Positions 1 through 8,132 of a stretch of DNA of 64,000 bases are shown here, in pieces (the stretch's first letter is position 1; each line of letters starts with the position of its first letter). The position numbers and the translations under genes are program-made. The notes below the pieces were generated by a model. That model was not told the origin of the DNA. It worked only from the letters and a program-made list of their open reading frames with translations, and did not search any database. Source of the stretch: Deltaproteobacteria bacterium. GTDB taxonomy: Bacteria; Myxococcota; Myxococcia; Myxococcales; 40CM-4-68-19. The stretch spans positions 20,055 to 84,054 of the forward strand of contig VBKI01000063.1 in the NCBI GenBank assembly GCA_005879535.1, given 5' to 3'.

Positions 1-52
1 CTTTACTTGGTACGAACGCATGGAGCAAGCGGTCGAGGCCGCGGTGGATGTC

Positions 53-538
53 TCAGGCGAAGGCGGCTTCCGGGACGCGGCGGGCGTCGCGGGTCTCGAG
101 CCACTCTGCCACCCCCCACGCGGCCGCGAAGCCGAGCTGCGCCAACCCGTTCAACAGATATACCCGCGAGATCCGCCGGCGGGCTCCCGCGTACCAGAGG
201 TCCATGGCCGCGAAGCTGACCGCCGTGCTCATGCCGAGGATGCGCAATTCGCGGGCTACCTTTCCGCGCGCGCCCGCAGCACCGAGGGCGGCGCCAATGT
301 TCGCGAGGCACGCGCCGACGCCCTTCGTCAACCAGACTTCCAGCTTTGGCCCGGTCACCTTCTTGAAGCTGCGAAGGTCGACGAGAGGCCAGAGCCCCGC
401 CGCCAGCAGGTACCCGCCATGCATGAGGGCCACGCGAGCGGCAGGCGGGCGGCGCATGCGCGCCGGCAACGGGCGTGCTTCCCTCGGCCCCGGCGTCGCC
501 GGGCGCTCGCTCGCCTGCTCGATGGTCGCTTCGGCCAT
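53..538 (-). CDS. Small four-helix membrane protein of unknown function
   Basis: 161-residue protein with four probable membrane helices; the first follows a conserved-looking MHGGYLLAAGLWPL stretch, then 'RSFKKVTGPKLEVWL'. I recognise this as a widespread uncharacterised small membrane protein type, without known function. The start chosen is the ATG at 538, behind a GC-rich purine run that can act as a ribosome site; an ATG at 556 is possible but lies only 3 nt from a TAACTT hexamer. It is divergent from the molybdopterin oxidoreductase. Bases 1-52 show nothing I can assign. Confidence 0.6.
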   Translation of the reverse strand: MAEATIEQASERPATPGPREARPLPARMRRPPAARVALMHGGYLLAAGLWPLVDLRSFKKVTGPKLEVWLTKGVGACLANIGAALGAAGARGKVARELRILGMSTAVSFAAMDLWYAGARRRISRVYLLNGLAQLGFAAAWGVAEWLETRDARRVPEAAFA

Positions 539-559
539 GCACCGCCCCCGTCGCATGGG

Positions 560-565
560 AAGTTA
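560..565 (-). promoter_or_regulatory. Candidate -10 box for the small membrane protein
   Basis: TAACTT on the minus strand, 21 nt before the ATG at 538. It is back to back with the TACAAT at 595-600 on the other strand, so the 74-base gap looks like a bidirectional promoter. No good -35 is visible. Confidence 0.3.
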
Positions 566-594
566 GGGCGCAGGCGGGCCCGTGGCGAGTCCGG

Positions 595-600
595 TACAAT
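595..600 (+). promoter_or_regulatory. Candidate -10 box (TACAAT), near-leaderless
   Basis: TACAAT preceded by GG, 12 nt upstream of the ATG at 613. A start site about 7 nt downstream would leave a leader of roughly 5 nt. No Shine-Dalgarno sequence precedes the ATG, and no convincing -35 is seen. Confidence 0.4.
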
Positions 601-612
601 GCGCAAAACGCC

Positions 613-2508
613 ATGAGAGAGCTCCGCAAAACCGTCTGCAACCGCGATTGCCCGGACGCCTGCTCGGTCGTCGCCCACGTCGAGGACGGGCGCGTGGTCG
701 CATTGGGCGGCGACCCTTCGCACCCCGTCACGAACGGCTTCCTCTGCTGGCGAACCAACAACTTCCTCCCGCTGCAGTACTCGCCGGAGCGCCTCACCTC
801 GCCGCTGCTCCGCGGCAAACCCGTCTCCTGGGACGAGGCGCTCGATTTCGCCGCCCGTGAGCTGTTGCGCATCCGCGCCGAATCCGGGCCCGCGGCGATC
901 TTCCATTACCGAAGCGGCGGCAGTCTCGGCGCGCTCAAGCACCTGAGCGATTACTTCTTCGAGAAGCTCGGACCGGTGACCACCAAGCGAGGCGACATCT
1001 GCTCTGGCGCGGGCGACGCGGCGCAGATGCTCGACTTCGGCGAAGAGGACTCGCACGACATCTTCGACCTGCTCAACTCGCGCAACATCATCCTCTGGGG
1101 AAAGAACCCGGTCATCTCCTCGCCGCACCTGGTGCCGGTGCTCAACGATGCGTCCGCATCGAAGCTCCTGATCGACCCGGTCTGGCACAAGACGGCGCGG
1201 CTCTGCGACGCATTCCTGCAGCCGCGGCCGGGCGGGGATTTCTCCCTCGCGATGGCGGTGGCGCGTCTCCTCTTCGAGCGTGAGTGGACCGAGCCCGGGT
1301 TCGAGACGTACTGCGACAACGTCCCGGAGCTCCGCTCCCTCGCTTTCGCGCACTCGGTGGCCGGCTGGTGCGAGGACGCCGACGTCTCGCCGGCAGCCGC
1401 CGAGGACATCGCGCGCCGTCTGCACGAGGGACCGACGGCGATCCTCGTTGGCTGGGGCATGGCGCGCCGGGTGAACGGCGGCGCCATCGTCCGTGCCCTC
1501 GACGCGCTGACGGCCATCTCCGGGAATCTCGGCGTCCCCGGCGGCGGCGTGTCGTACTACTTCTGGCGGCGAAAAACGTTCGACCACACGTTCATCAAAG
1601 GCATCCCGGGAGCCCCGCGCACCGTGCTGGAGCCGCTTTTCGGCCCCGAGGTTCTCGCCTTCAAGGACCCGCCGATCCGCGCGGTGTGGGTTACCGCGGG
1701 CAATCCCGTCGCCATGCTGCCCGAATCGGCGACGGTGGATCGCGCGCTGCGCTCCCGCGATTTCGTCTGCGTGGTCGACTCCTGGCCGACCGACACCACT
1801 CGCGCGGCGACGCTCGTGCTTCCCACCACCACGCTGCTCGAGGCCGACGACCTTCTCGGCGCGTACGGCCACCACTGGGTCGGAGCCGCACGGCCAGTGG
1901 TCCTGCCGCCGCCGGGTGTGAAGTCCGATCTGCAGATCCTGCAGGAGCTCTCCGCGCTCGTCGGCCTCGACGGAGTGCTGGACGGCACCGCGCGCGACTG
2001 GAAGGAGCGCATCCTCCGCAAAGACGCCGGCTTCACGGTCGCGCAAGTCGAGTCCGACGGTCCGCAGCGCAGCGGGCTGTCACCGAAGGTGCTCTTCGCG
2101 GATCGGAAGTTCCGGACCAGGACGGGCAGGGTGAACCTGATCGCCTCGGCTCCGGCGCGCTCCCAGGTCTCGGCCGAGTTCCCGCTGTATCTGATGGCGC
2201 TCGCCACCGACAAGTCGCAGAGCTCGCAGTGGTCGAAGGGCCAGCCGCCCGGACCGGCCGTGGTCACCGTGCACCCGGACTCCGCTCGCGGCATCCCGGA
2301 CGGCGGATTCGGCCACCTGGAGTCGGCGCTCGGAACACTGCCCATTCAAGTTCGTCACGATCCGCGCCAGCGCCGCGACGTCGCGCTTCTCGCCAAGGGC
2401 GGGCACCTGCGCGAAAACCGCAACGCCAACGTGCTGTCCAGAGCCCGCGCCACCGACATCGGCGGCGGCGGCGCACTGTACGACGAACCCGTCCGACTGA
2501 AGGGCTAA
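613..2508 (+). CDS. Molybdopterin-dependent oxidoreductase (DMSO reductase superfamily)
   Basis: 631-residue catalytic subunit of the Mo/W-bisPGD family. The N-terminus binds one [4Fe-4S] cluster through Cys9, Cys13, Cys17 and Cys45 (CX3CX3CX27C). The molybdopterin domain follows, with a 'GDICSGAG' segment whose Cys130 lies about where thiosulfate/polysulfide-type relatives place the metal ligand (inferred). The C-terminal part looks like the dinucleotide-binding domain and ends near 'LLAKGGHLRENRNANVL'. There is no Tat signal, so it is probably cytoplasmic. No electron-transfer subunit lies beside it; the substrate cannot be read from sequence. The ATG at 613 is preferred because residues upstream of it are low-complexity Arg/Pro out-of-frame coding. 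Confidence 0.9.
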   Translation: MRELRKTVCNRDCPDACSVVAHVEDGRVVALGGDPSHPVTNGFLCWRTNNFLPLQYSPERLTSPLLRGKPVSWDEALDFAARELLRIRAESGPAAIFHYRSGGSLGALKHLSDYFFEKLGPVTTKRGDICSGAGDAAQMLDFGEEDSHDIFDLLNSRNIILWGKNPVISSPHLVPVLNDASASKLLIDPVWHKTARLCDAFLQPRPGGDFSLAMAVARLLFEREWTEPGFETYCDNVPELRSLAFAHSVAGWCEDADVSPAAAEDIARRLHEGPTAILVGWGMARRVNGGAIVRALDALTAISGNLGVPGGGVSYYFWRRKTFDHTFIKGIPGAPRTVLEPLFGPEVLAFKDPPIRAVWVTAGNPVAMLPESATVDRALRSRDFVCVVDSWPTDTTRAATLVLPTTTLLEADDLLGAYGHHWVGAARPVVLPPPGVKSDLQILQELSALVGLDGVLDGTARDWKERILRKDAGFTVAQVESDGPQRSGLSPKVLFADRKFRTRTGRVNLIASAPARSQVSAEFPLYLMALATDKSQSSQWSKGQPPGPAVVTVHPDSARGIPDGGFGHLESALGTLPIQVRHDPRQRRDVALLAKGGHLRENRNANVLSRARATDIGGGGALYDEPVRLKG

Positions 2509-2549
2509 CCGCAGCGTCGACTTCGCTTCCCACCGAGCCGGCGAGCCAC

Positions 2550-2555
2550 TACACT
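2550..2555 (+). promoter_or_regulatory. Candidate -10 box (TACACT) before guaA
   Basis: TACACT with a weak TTCCCA -35 17 nt upstream (2527-2532). It ends 11 nt before the guaA ATG, which has no Shine-Dalgarno sequence; the leader would be about 4 nt. Confidence 0.4.
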
Positions 2556-2566
2556 GCGCCGCCTCG

Positions 2567-4129
2567 ATGGCGGACATCCACGCAGAAAAAATCCTCGTCC
2601 TGGACTTCGGCTCCCAGTACACCCAGCTCATCGCCCGCCGGATTCGCGAGCTGCACGTCTACTGCGAGATCCACCCCTGCACGATGCCGTTCGCCGAGGT
2701 CCGCGCCTTCGCGGCGAAGGGCATCGTGCTCTCCGGTGGGCCGGCGAGCGTCGAGGAGCCCGGCGCGCCCATGGTGGACCCGAGGATCTTCGAGCTCGGC
2801 GTCCCGGTGCTCGGCGTCTGCTACGGCCTGCAGCTCATGGCCAAGCTGCTGGGCGGCGCCATCGATCGGACCGCCCACCGCGAGTACGGCCCGGCCCGCG
2901 TCGAAGTGACCGAGGCCGTCGGGCCGTTCCGGGACATGACGGTGGGCGAGCACCTCGACGTCTGGATGTCCCACGGCGACAAGGTCTCCGCACCGCCGAA
3001 GGGCTTCCGCACCATCGCGAAAAATCCGAGCTCGCCGTTCTGCGCCGTCGCCGATCCACACCGGAAGCTCTACGCCATCCAGTTCCATCCCGAGGTCGCG
3101 CATACTCCGCGTGGCCGCGAGCTCTACGAGGCATTCCTCGAGGAGTGCGGCGTCTCCTTCAACTTCAGGATGGGCGCGTTCGCGGAGGATGCGTCGAAGC
3201 AGATCCGCGAGCGGGTGGGAAAGGAGCGCGTCATCTGCGCGCTCTCCGGCGGCGTGGACAGCGCCGTGGTCGCGCTGCTGTTGCACAAGGCCATCGGGCC
3301 GCAGCTCCAGTGCATCTTCGTCGACAACGGCGTGCTGCGCGAAGGCGAGGCCGCCCAGGTCGAGCAGACGTTCAAGGACCGCTTCCACGTTCCGCTCCGG
3401 GTGGTGAACGCGCGCCGGCGCTTCCTCGAAGCGCTCCGGGGCGTCACCGATCCCGAGCAGAAGCGGAAGATCATCGGGCGCGAGTTCATCGCGGTCTTCG
3501 AAGACGAAGTGGGGAAGGACCGCCGCGAGCACGGCGACGCCCGCTTCCTCGCCCAGGGCACGCTGTACCCGGACGTGATCGAGAGCGTTTCGTTCAAGGG
3601 CCCGAGCGCGGTGATCAAGAGCCATCACAACGTCGGCGGGCTGCCCGAGCGGATGAAGATGCAGCTCGTGGAGCCGCTGCGCGAGCTGTTCAAGGACGAG
3701 GTGCGCGCGCTCGGGCGCGAGCTCGGGCTCCCCGAAGCCATCGTCTCGCGGCAGCCGTTCCCCGGGCCGGGGCTCGCCATTCGCGTGCTCGGCGAGGTGA
3801 CGGAGGAGCGGCTGGCGCTCATCCGCAAGGCCGACGCCATCGTGCAGGAGGAGGTCGCGAACGCGGGCCTGCGCGAGAAGCTCTGGCAGGCCTTCGCGGT
3901 GCTCTTGCCGGTGAAGTCCGTCGGGGTGATGGGGGACGAGCGCACCTACGAATCCGCCTGCGTGCTCCGCGCCGTGGAGAGCCTCGACGGCATGACGGCG
4001 GACTGGGCGCGCCTGCCCTGGGACCTGGTGGCGAGGATCTCCAGTCGGATCACCAACGAAGTCCGGGGAATCAACCGGGTGGTCCTCGACGTCAGCAGCA
4101 AACCGCCCGCAACCATCGAATGGGAGTAG
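2567..4129 (+). CDS. guaA: GMP synthase (glutamine-hydrolysing)
   Basis: Converts XMP, glutamine and ATP to GMP in the last step of guanine nucleotide synthesis. 520 residues, the normal length. It begins with a class I amidotransferase domain with nucleophile Cys85 in GVCYGLQ and the His of 'QFHPEVAH'. The ATP-pyrophosphatase domain follows with the PP-loop SGGVDS at 227-232. The C-terminal dimerisation domain ends in 'PPATIEWE', as in the family. An outer-membrane protein gene begins 18 nt downstream on the same strand. The guaB gene is not adjacent. Confidence 0.98.
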   Translation: MADIHAEKILVLDFGSQYTQLIARRIRELHVYCEIHPCTMPFAEVRAFAAKGIVLSGGPASVEEPGAPMVDPRIFELGVPVLGVCYGLQLMAKLLGGAIDRTAHREYGPARVEVTEAVGPFRDMTVGEHLDVWMSHGDKVSAPPKGFRTIAKNPSSPFCAVADPHRKLYAIQFHPEVAHTPRGRELYEAFLEECGVSFNFRMGAFAEDASKQIRERVGKERVICALSGGVDSAVVALLLHKAIGPQLQCIFVDNGVLREGEAAQVEQTFKDRFHVPLRVVNARRRFLEALRGVTDPEQKRKIIGREFIAVFEDEVGKDRREHGDARFLAQGTLYPDVIESVSFKGPSAVIKSHHNVGGLPERMKMQLVEPLRELFKDEVRALGRELGLPEAIVSRQPFPGPGLAIRVLGEVTEERLALIRKADAIVQEEVANAGLREKLWQAFAVLLPVKSVGVMGDERTYESACVLRAVESLDGMTADWARLPWDLVARISSRITNEVRGINRVVLDVSSKPPATIEWE

Positions 4130-4147
4130 GGGCACCGGATTGACGGA

Positions 4148-5230
4148 ATGCGCCGCGCCATCGCGCTGACCTTCCTCGCCGTGGCGGCGGCGGCGCGCGC
4201 GGACAGCGTGACCAACCAGATCCTCGTCAGCTCGACCCATGCAACCGAGGCCAATCCGCGGTCCAGCGTCTTCACTGATTTCCTGAACGCGAGCTTCAAC
4301 GCCGGCGAGGACTGGACGCTGAGCGCCGGCGCCAGCCTCACGTTGCAGGGCAAGACGCCGGCGGCGACCCGCAGCCAATTCGGCGAGAGCAGCAGCGCGG
4401 TGACGTTCTTCACCGTGGCGGCGGATTGGTCAGTGACCGACAGCTTCACCGTGGGTGCCAGCGTCGACCTCTCCCCGAAGAGCACGCAGTTCGCGGGAAC
4501 GACGATCCACGTCGTGCTGCCGCAACCGATCGGCAGGGCCACCGCCGATGCGCAGGTGCGCTCCGAGACGTCCCAAGTCGATGCCGGCGTCGACGTGTCG
4601 TGGGACTCGCTCGGCCGTTCCGACCTCGAATGGTCCTTCACCGGCGGCCTGCACGTCTCGCATTACGACATCAACCAGAGCATCCCGCGCGCCCGCGCCA
4701 ATGGCACGGCCCTGACGCAGGCCCAGATCGAGCAGGGCACGACGAATTACTGCGCCTCGAACCCGCAACTGGCGACCTATTGCCGGGAACTGCTCGGCAC
4801 CGTGAGCGGCATTCCCACGCCGCTGGATTTCGAGCGCCTCTCCGCCGGCGCCACCGCCACATTGTACCGGGACACCGACGTCTCCTTGTTCGGCGACGTC
4901 TACCTCTACAACCAGGACCCGACGGGCAGCTTTTTCGGCTTGGCGGCGGCGGGACGCGGCCCGGGCCTGCCCATCGCGCCGCTGCGGTTCCTGCTCCGGC
5001 CCGAAGTGCTGCATCGCTTCGGCGATTTCTCCGCGCGGCTCTGGCTGGAAGGCGGCGAGTACGTCTCGGGCACCGGCGGCACGACCGCCGGCGTCGGCCT
5101 CAGGCTGCAGTACCGCTTCACCAAAGCCTGGCGCGCATGGCTCACGTTATCCGGGCAGCGCGACGTCGACGCCGCCAACAACATCACACGGTCGGGGAGC
5201 CTCGCCGCCGGCGCAGGGTACCGCTGGTGA
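4148..5230 (+). CDS. Predicted outer-membrane beta-barrel protein
   Basis: 360 residues. A short signal peptide (cleavage likely after 'AAARA') leads into repeated amphipathic strands of alternating polar and aromatic residues. The last residues, 'GAGYRW', end in an aromatic residue typical of BAM-assembled barrels. Two cysteines in a central extracellular-like segment ('YCASNPQLATYC') could pair. The cargo or role is unknown. It lies 18 nt after guaA and is probably read through from it. Confidence 0.7.
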   Translation: MRRAIALTFLAVAAAARADSVTNQILVSSTHATEANPRSSVFTDFLNASFNAGEDWTLSAGASLTLQGKTPAATRSQFGESSSAVTFFTVAADWSVTDSFTVGASVDLSPKSTQFAGTTIHVVLPQPIGRATADAQVRSETSQVDAGVDVSWDSLGRSDLEWSFTGGLHVSHYDINQSIPRARANGTALTQAQIEQGTTNYCASNPQLATYCRELLGTVSGIPTPLDFERLSAGATATLYRDTDVSLFGDVYLYNQDPTGSFFGLAAAGRGPGLPIAPLRFLLRPEVLHRFGDFSARLWLEGGEYVSGTGGTTAGVGLRLQYRFTKAWRAWLTLSGQRDVDAANNITRSGSLAAGAGYRW

Positions 5231-5263
5231 GCACCTGCAAGTCTTGGTGTTTCTGGGCTTGCC

Positions 5264-5292
5264 TTGACGCGGCGCACATCGGTACGTATCAT
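5264..5292 (+). promoter_or_regulatory. Sigma-70-type promoter of vapBC
   Basis: TTGACG (5264-5269), a 17-nt spacer and TATCAT (5287-5292): the best canonical promoter in the window. The start site would fall at about 5299, leaving about 5 nt before the vapB ATG. Confidence 0.65.
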
Positions 5293-5303
5293 TGGTATAT
5301 ATC
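5281..5303 (+). promoter_or_regulatory. Candidate VapBC autoregulatory operator
   Basis: Two 10-base direct repeats, GGTACGTATC (5281-5290) and GGTATATATC (5294-5303), 8/10 identical with a 13-base period. Each is close to self-complementary. They cover the -10 box and abut the ATG, where a VapB-VapC complex would block transcription. Autoregulation is known for the family; this particular site is inferred. Confidence 0.45.
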
Positions 5304-5546
5304 ATGTCGAGACCGAAGCCGAAGCGAGCCAAGGTGTTCTGGACGGGTCGGAGCCAGGCGGTCCGCCTACCCAAGGAGTTTCGCTTCGACAGCGACACCG
5401 TTCTCGTCCGCCGCGAGGGAGATGCCGTCGTCCTGGAGCCTGCCGACGAGTGGCCCGAGGGATACGTCGAATCCTTTGCCGGCGCGCCAAAGGACTTCGC
5501 CAGGCCGCCGCAAGGTGAACCGGACGAGCGAGAGAAGCTCGAGTGA
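5304..5546 (+). CDS. vapB: VapB-type antitoxin, AbrB/SpoVT fold
   Basis: 80 residues. The swapped-hairpin DNA-binding domain is recognised from 'RSQAVRLPKEFRF', followed by 'VLVRREGDAVVLEP'. An acidic, disordered C-terminal tail is the part expected to sit in the toxin groove. The ATG at 5304 is chosen over the TTG at 5292 because the latter lies inside the promoter. The 3' end overlaps vapC by four bases (GTGA), giving coupled translation. Confidence 0.88.
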   Translation: MSRPKPKRAKVFWTGRSQAVRLPKEFRFDSDTVLVRREGDAVVLEPADEWPEGYVESFAGAPKDFARPPQGEPDEREKLE

Positions 5547-5944
5547 AATATCTGGTCGACACCGATACGTGCATCTACGCCCTGAAGCAGCAAACGGCCG
5601 TCCTGGAACGATTGCTCTCGCGGAGCCGCGCGGATGTGGCAGTCAGCGTCGTCACCGAGGGCGAGCTCCGCACCGGTGCGGCCAAGAGCTCCTCGCCGGT
5701 CAAGACCATGCGCACGGTCGAGAACTTCCTTCGGCCACTGACAGTCGTCGAATTCACCTCGGACGACGCCGCGTCGTATGCAGACGTGCGTGCGAAACTG
5801 GAGCGCGCCGGCACGCCCATCGGTCCGCTCGACACGCTGATCGCTGCACAGGCCGTCGGCCGGAAGCTGATCCTCGTCTCCAACAACCAGAGCGAGTTCG
5901 GCAGGGTCGCGGGTCTTCGCTTGGAAAACTGGTCGCGGCCGTAG
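5543..5944 (+). CDS. vapC: VapC-type PIN-domain ribonuclease toxin
   Basis: 133 residues, the usual size. Acidic PIN residues are Asp6 (with Asp8) in 'LVDTDTC', Glu41 in 'TEGEL', Asp97 in 'GPLDTLIAAQA', and Glu118 in 'SNNQSEF', where Asp is commoner. Family members cleave tRNA or rRNA in a Mg-dependent way; the target here cannot be read. GTG start. The 196 bases between vapC and the Rieske gene show no gene. Confidence 0.9.
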   Translation: MKYLVDTDTCIYALKQQTAVLERLLSRSRADVAVSVVTEGELRTGAAKSSSPVKTMRTVENFLRPLTVVEFTSDDAASYADVRAKLERAGTPIGPLDTLIAAQAVGRKLILVSNNQSEFGRVAGLRLENWSRP

Positions 5945-6140
5945 ACCGCTGCTAGTTGACGGAATCTTCCTTATCAGACGTTGGGATCTCGCCGGGAAGT
6001 CGGGGCGGATTCGCTGGCGCGGGCGGTCTACGTAGCCGGTGGGACGGTTCAAATCGTCGAAGAACTTCGCTGGATCGAACCCCCGGGCTATGGGATTCTC
6101 CGCGCGCCGCGAAGTCCGCGCTGCCCTTGGACTGGAGGGA

Positions 6141-6563
6141 ATGGTGAGCAAGAGAGCCAGCTTGGCCGTGGTCGCTGCAGAAGCGCAGGAAACGGAACCC
6201 GCAGAGACGACTCCCGAGCCCTCTCCGGCCGCTTTCCGGCGGATCGCGAGCCTCGGCGAGCTCGAGCCCTACGGCCAGTTCTCCAAGTGGGTGGACGACC
6301 ACGACATCCTCGTCTTCCGCCGGAACGGCGCGATCAAGGCGCTCTCCAACATCTGCCCACACTTCGGCGGTCCCGTCGGGTACCACCAGATGAAGGAAGG
6401 CGTCTTCACCTGCCTCTGGCACAACTACCGCTACGAGGCCGCCACCGGCCGGTGCCTGACCAACGAGCACCTCTGCCTGCGCTCCTACAAGGTCAAGATC
6501 GAGGACGGCGGCATCTGGGTGCAGCTGGTCGAGAATCCGGAACCGGAAAGGAAAGCCCGCTGA
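6141..6563 (+). CDS. Rieske [2Fe-2S] protein, proposed electron-transfer half of a split oxygenase
   Basis: 140 residues. After a 30-residue Ala/Glu/Pro-rich leader comes a Rieske domain with Cys72-Pro-His74 and Cys91-X2-His94, sixteen residues apart, as in Rieske oxygenases. A GGAGG stands 2 nt before the ATG at 6141 and 5 nt before the next codon, GTG 6144, so GTG may be the true start. The stop codon overlaps the next gene's ATG by one base. That gene carries the iron motif that normally follows a Rieske domain in the same polypeptide. A stand-alone ferredoxin role is the alternative. Confidence 0.85.
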   Translation: MVSKRASLAVVAAEAQETEPAETTPEPSPAAFRRIASLGELEPYGQFSKWVDDHDILVFRRNGAIKALSNICPHFGGPVGYHQMKEGVFTCLWHNYRYEAATGRCLTNEHLCLRSYKVKIEDGGIWVQLVENPEPERKAR

Positions 6564-7198
6564 TGGCCACACTGAGCGCGAAGTGCTCGATGGACATGGA
6601 CTGCCCCAAGGAGGTGGTGGTCTGGAACTACTACGACCACGAGCACGTCGTCGGCACGCACTACAAGTACTACAGCGAGTTCCGGATCCTCGCCGAGCGC
6701 GACGACTGGTGCCTGGTGGAGCGCTTCTACAAGCTGCCCATCGTCAACCTGCGCGCCTCTTCCCTCGGCTTCATGTACATGGAGTCGCCGAACCTGATCC
6801 GCTCCATCCAGCACGGAAAGCTGGGACTGGTGCTCGACCAGGAGATCCAGCTCGAGGATCTCGGACCGGACCGCTGCCGCGTCACCTGCACGTACCGGAT
6901 GGAGGTGCCGGGGTTCGTGCGGACCCTGCAGCCGCTGTTCCAGCGCGTGATCACGCGCTGGTTCCACGACACCTGGGTGGAGGATGCGCCGATGCGCGTG
7001 CGCCGCTGGAAGGTCTGGAAGCTCGGCTTCCGCGACTTCCGCGGACTGGATTACGTCAACCAGAAGACCGCCAAGCCCGCCGGCGCAGGCGAGCACCGTC
7101 CGCATCCGGTCCGGTTGCCGGTGGCGAAGACGCCGGAGAGCCCACCGGGCTCCGGCTACAAGCGGCCGTTCGACGAGAGCGTCGAGGTCGGGTACTGA
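6563..7198 (+). CDS. Catalytic-domain-only Rieske-type oxygenase subunit (SRPBCC fold)
   Basis: 211 residues. Near the N-terminus is Asn22-Tyr-Tyr-Asp25-X2-His28-X4-His33, the D-X2-H-X4-H pattern that in Rieske non-haem iron oxygenases holds two histidine ligands and the bridging aspartate. A third carboxylate may lie in 'HDTWVEDAP' (inferred). The rest reads like the helix-grip domain of those enzymes. No Rieske cysteines are present; they are in the gene that overlaps it by one base upstream. The Pro/Gly-rich C-terminal tail is probably disordered. The substrate is unknown. A non-catalytic START-like protein is possible. Confidence 0.7.
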   Translation: MATLSAKCSMDMDCPKEVVVWNYYDHEHVVGTHYKYYSEFRILAERDDWCLVERFYKLPIVNLRASSLGFMYMESPNLIRSIQHGKLGLVLDQEIQLEDLGPDRCRVTCTYRMEVPGFVRTLQPLFQRVITRWFHDTWVEDAPMRVRRWKVWKLGFRDFRGLDYVNQKTAKPAGAGEHRPHPVRLPVAKTPESPPGSGYKRPFDESVEVGY

Positions 7199-7212
7199 CC
7201 GCGGAGGTCCGC

Positions 7213-8124
7213 TTGCAATGCCCCGTCTGCGGTGGCGCGCTTTCCCGGAAGGTCCACCGCCGGGTGCGCGACTTCGAGCATGGGCTCCCGGTGCTCGCCG
7301 ATTTCGACGCCTGCCCTTCCTGCGGCCTGATCGCGCAAGTGCCGCCCCCCAACGCCGCCGCCCTCGCCACTTACTACCCGCGCGACTACCGTCCCCACGC
7401 CGCGGCCGCCGTCACCAACGGCGTCTCGCTGATGACGCGGCTCAAGAACGTGCAGGCGTCGCTGCAGATCCGGCGGCTCGCGAAGTTCCTCCCGCCGCGC
7501 GACCAACCCATCCTCGAGCTCGGCTGCGGAGGCGGTCATTTCCTGCGGGCGCTCGATCGCCACGGCTACACCAATCTCACCGGCATCGATCGCACGCCGG
7601 AGCTGGGCCGGGCGTTGGAGGGAACGCGCATCCGCTACCGCGCGCTCGACCTCGACCGTTCCCTCGACCTCGGCGGCCCGTACCAGGCGATCGTGATGAA
7701 CTATGTGATCGAGCACTTCGTCAGCCCGGAGGCGGTCCTGCGCGCCTGCCGCAAGGCGCTGGCTCCCGGCGGCCGCGTCCTGCTCCTGACGCCGAACAGC
7801 CGCGCGATCAGCCATCGCGTGTTCGGCCGCTACTGGTCGGGCCTGCATGCGCCGAGGCATACGCAGCTCTTCCATCCCGGGAACCTGCGCCTGCTCGCGG
7901 AGAAGATTGGCTTCGGCAACCTGGAGATGGTGTACCCGACGGACCCGGCTTCCTGGACGCTCTCGTTCCAGAACCTCATCCAGGGGATGAAGCGGACCGG
8001 CAGGCCGCCACGAGCCGGCACCGCCTGGTACAGCCTCGCGCTGCTGCCGGCCTGGTATCCGTTCGCGCTGATCGAGACGCTGGCGCGCCGCGCGTCGTCG
8101 ATGTTCGCTGTCCTGACCGCCTGA
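7213..8124 (+). CDS. Zinc-ribbon class I SAM-dependent methyltransferase
   Basis: 303 residues. It starts with a four-Cys ribbon (Cys3, Cys6, Cys33, Cys36) and then a Rossmann methyltransferase with motif I 'LELGCGGGHFL' near residue 100 and 'APGGRVLLLTPN' later. The architecture resembles methyltransferases of sugar and cell-surface pathways. The start is taken as TTG 7213 because GGAGGT (7203-7208) sits 4 nt upstream; there is no closer ATG. It begins 14 nt after the oxygenase subunit and may act with it, or with the convergent GT39 gene. Confidence 0.8.
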   Translation: MQCPVCGGALSRKVHRRVRDFEHGLPVLADFDACPSCGLIAQVPPPNAAALATYYPRDYRPHAAAAVTNGVSLMTRLKNVQASLQIRRLAKFLPPRDQPILELGCGGGHFLRALDRHGYTNLTGIDRTPELGRALEGTRIRYRALDLDRSLDLGGPYQAIVMNYVIEHFVSPEAVLRACRKALAPGGRVLLLTPNSRAISHRVFGRYWSGLHAPRHTQLFHPGNLRLLAEKIGFGNLEMVYPTDPASWTLSFQNLIQGMKRTGRPPRAGTAWYSLALLPAWYPFALIETLARRASSMFAVLTA

Positions 8125-8132
8125 CGCGGGCC

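Noticed and set aside
355..2046. A 563-codon open frame on the minus strand opposite the molybdopterin gene
   Set aside because: Its translation is Arg/Gly/His-rich low complexity with no motifs; it mirrors the real gene's codon bias in GC-rich DNA. Similar mirrors exist opposite guaA, the carboxyltransferase and most long genes.
5956..5984. Promoter TTGACG with TTATCA after vapC
   Set aside because: The spacing is only 9 bases and nothing suitable lies 16-18 bases downstream.
6050..6110. tRNA-like T-loop (GGTTCGATCC on the minus strand)
   Set aside because: The T-stem does not pair and no D-arm or acceptor stem can be drawn.
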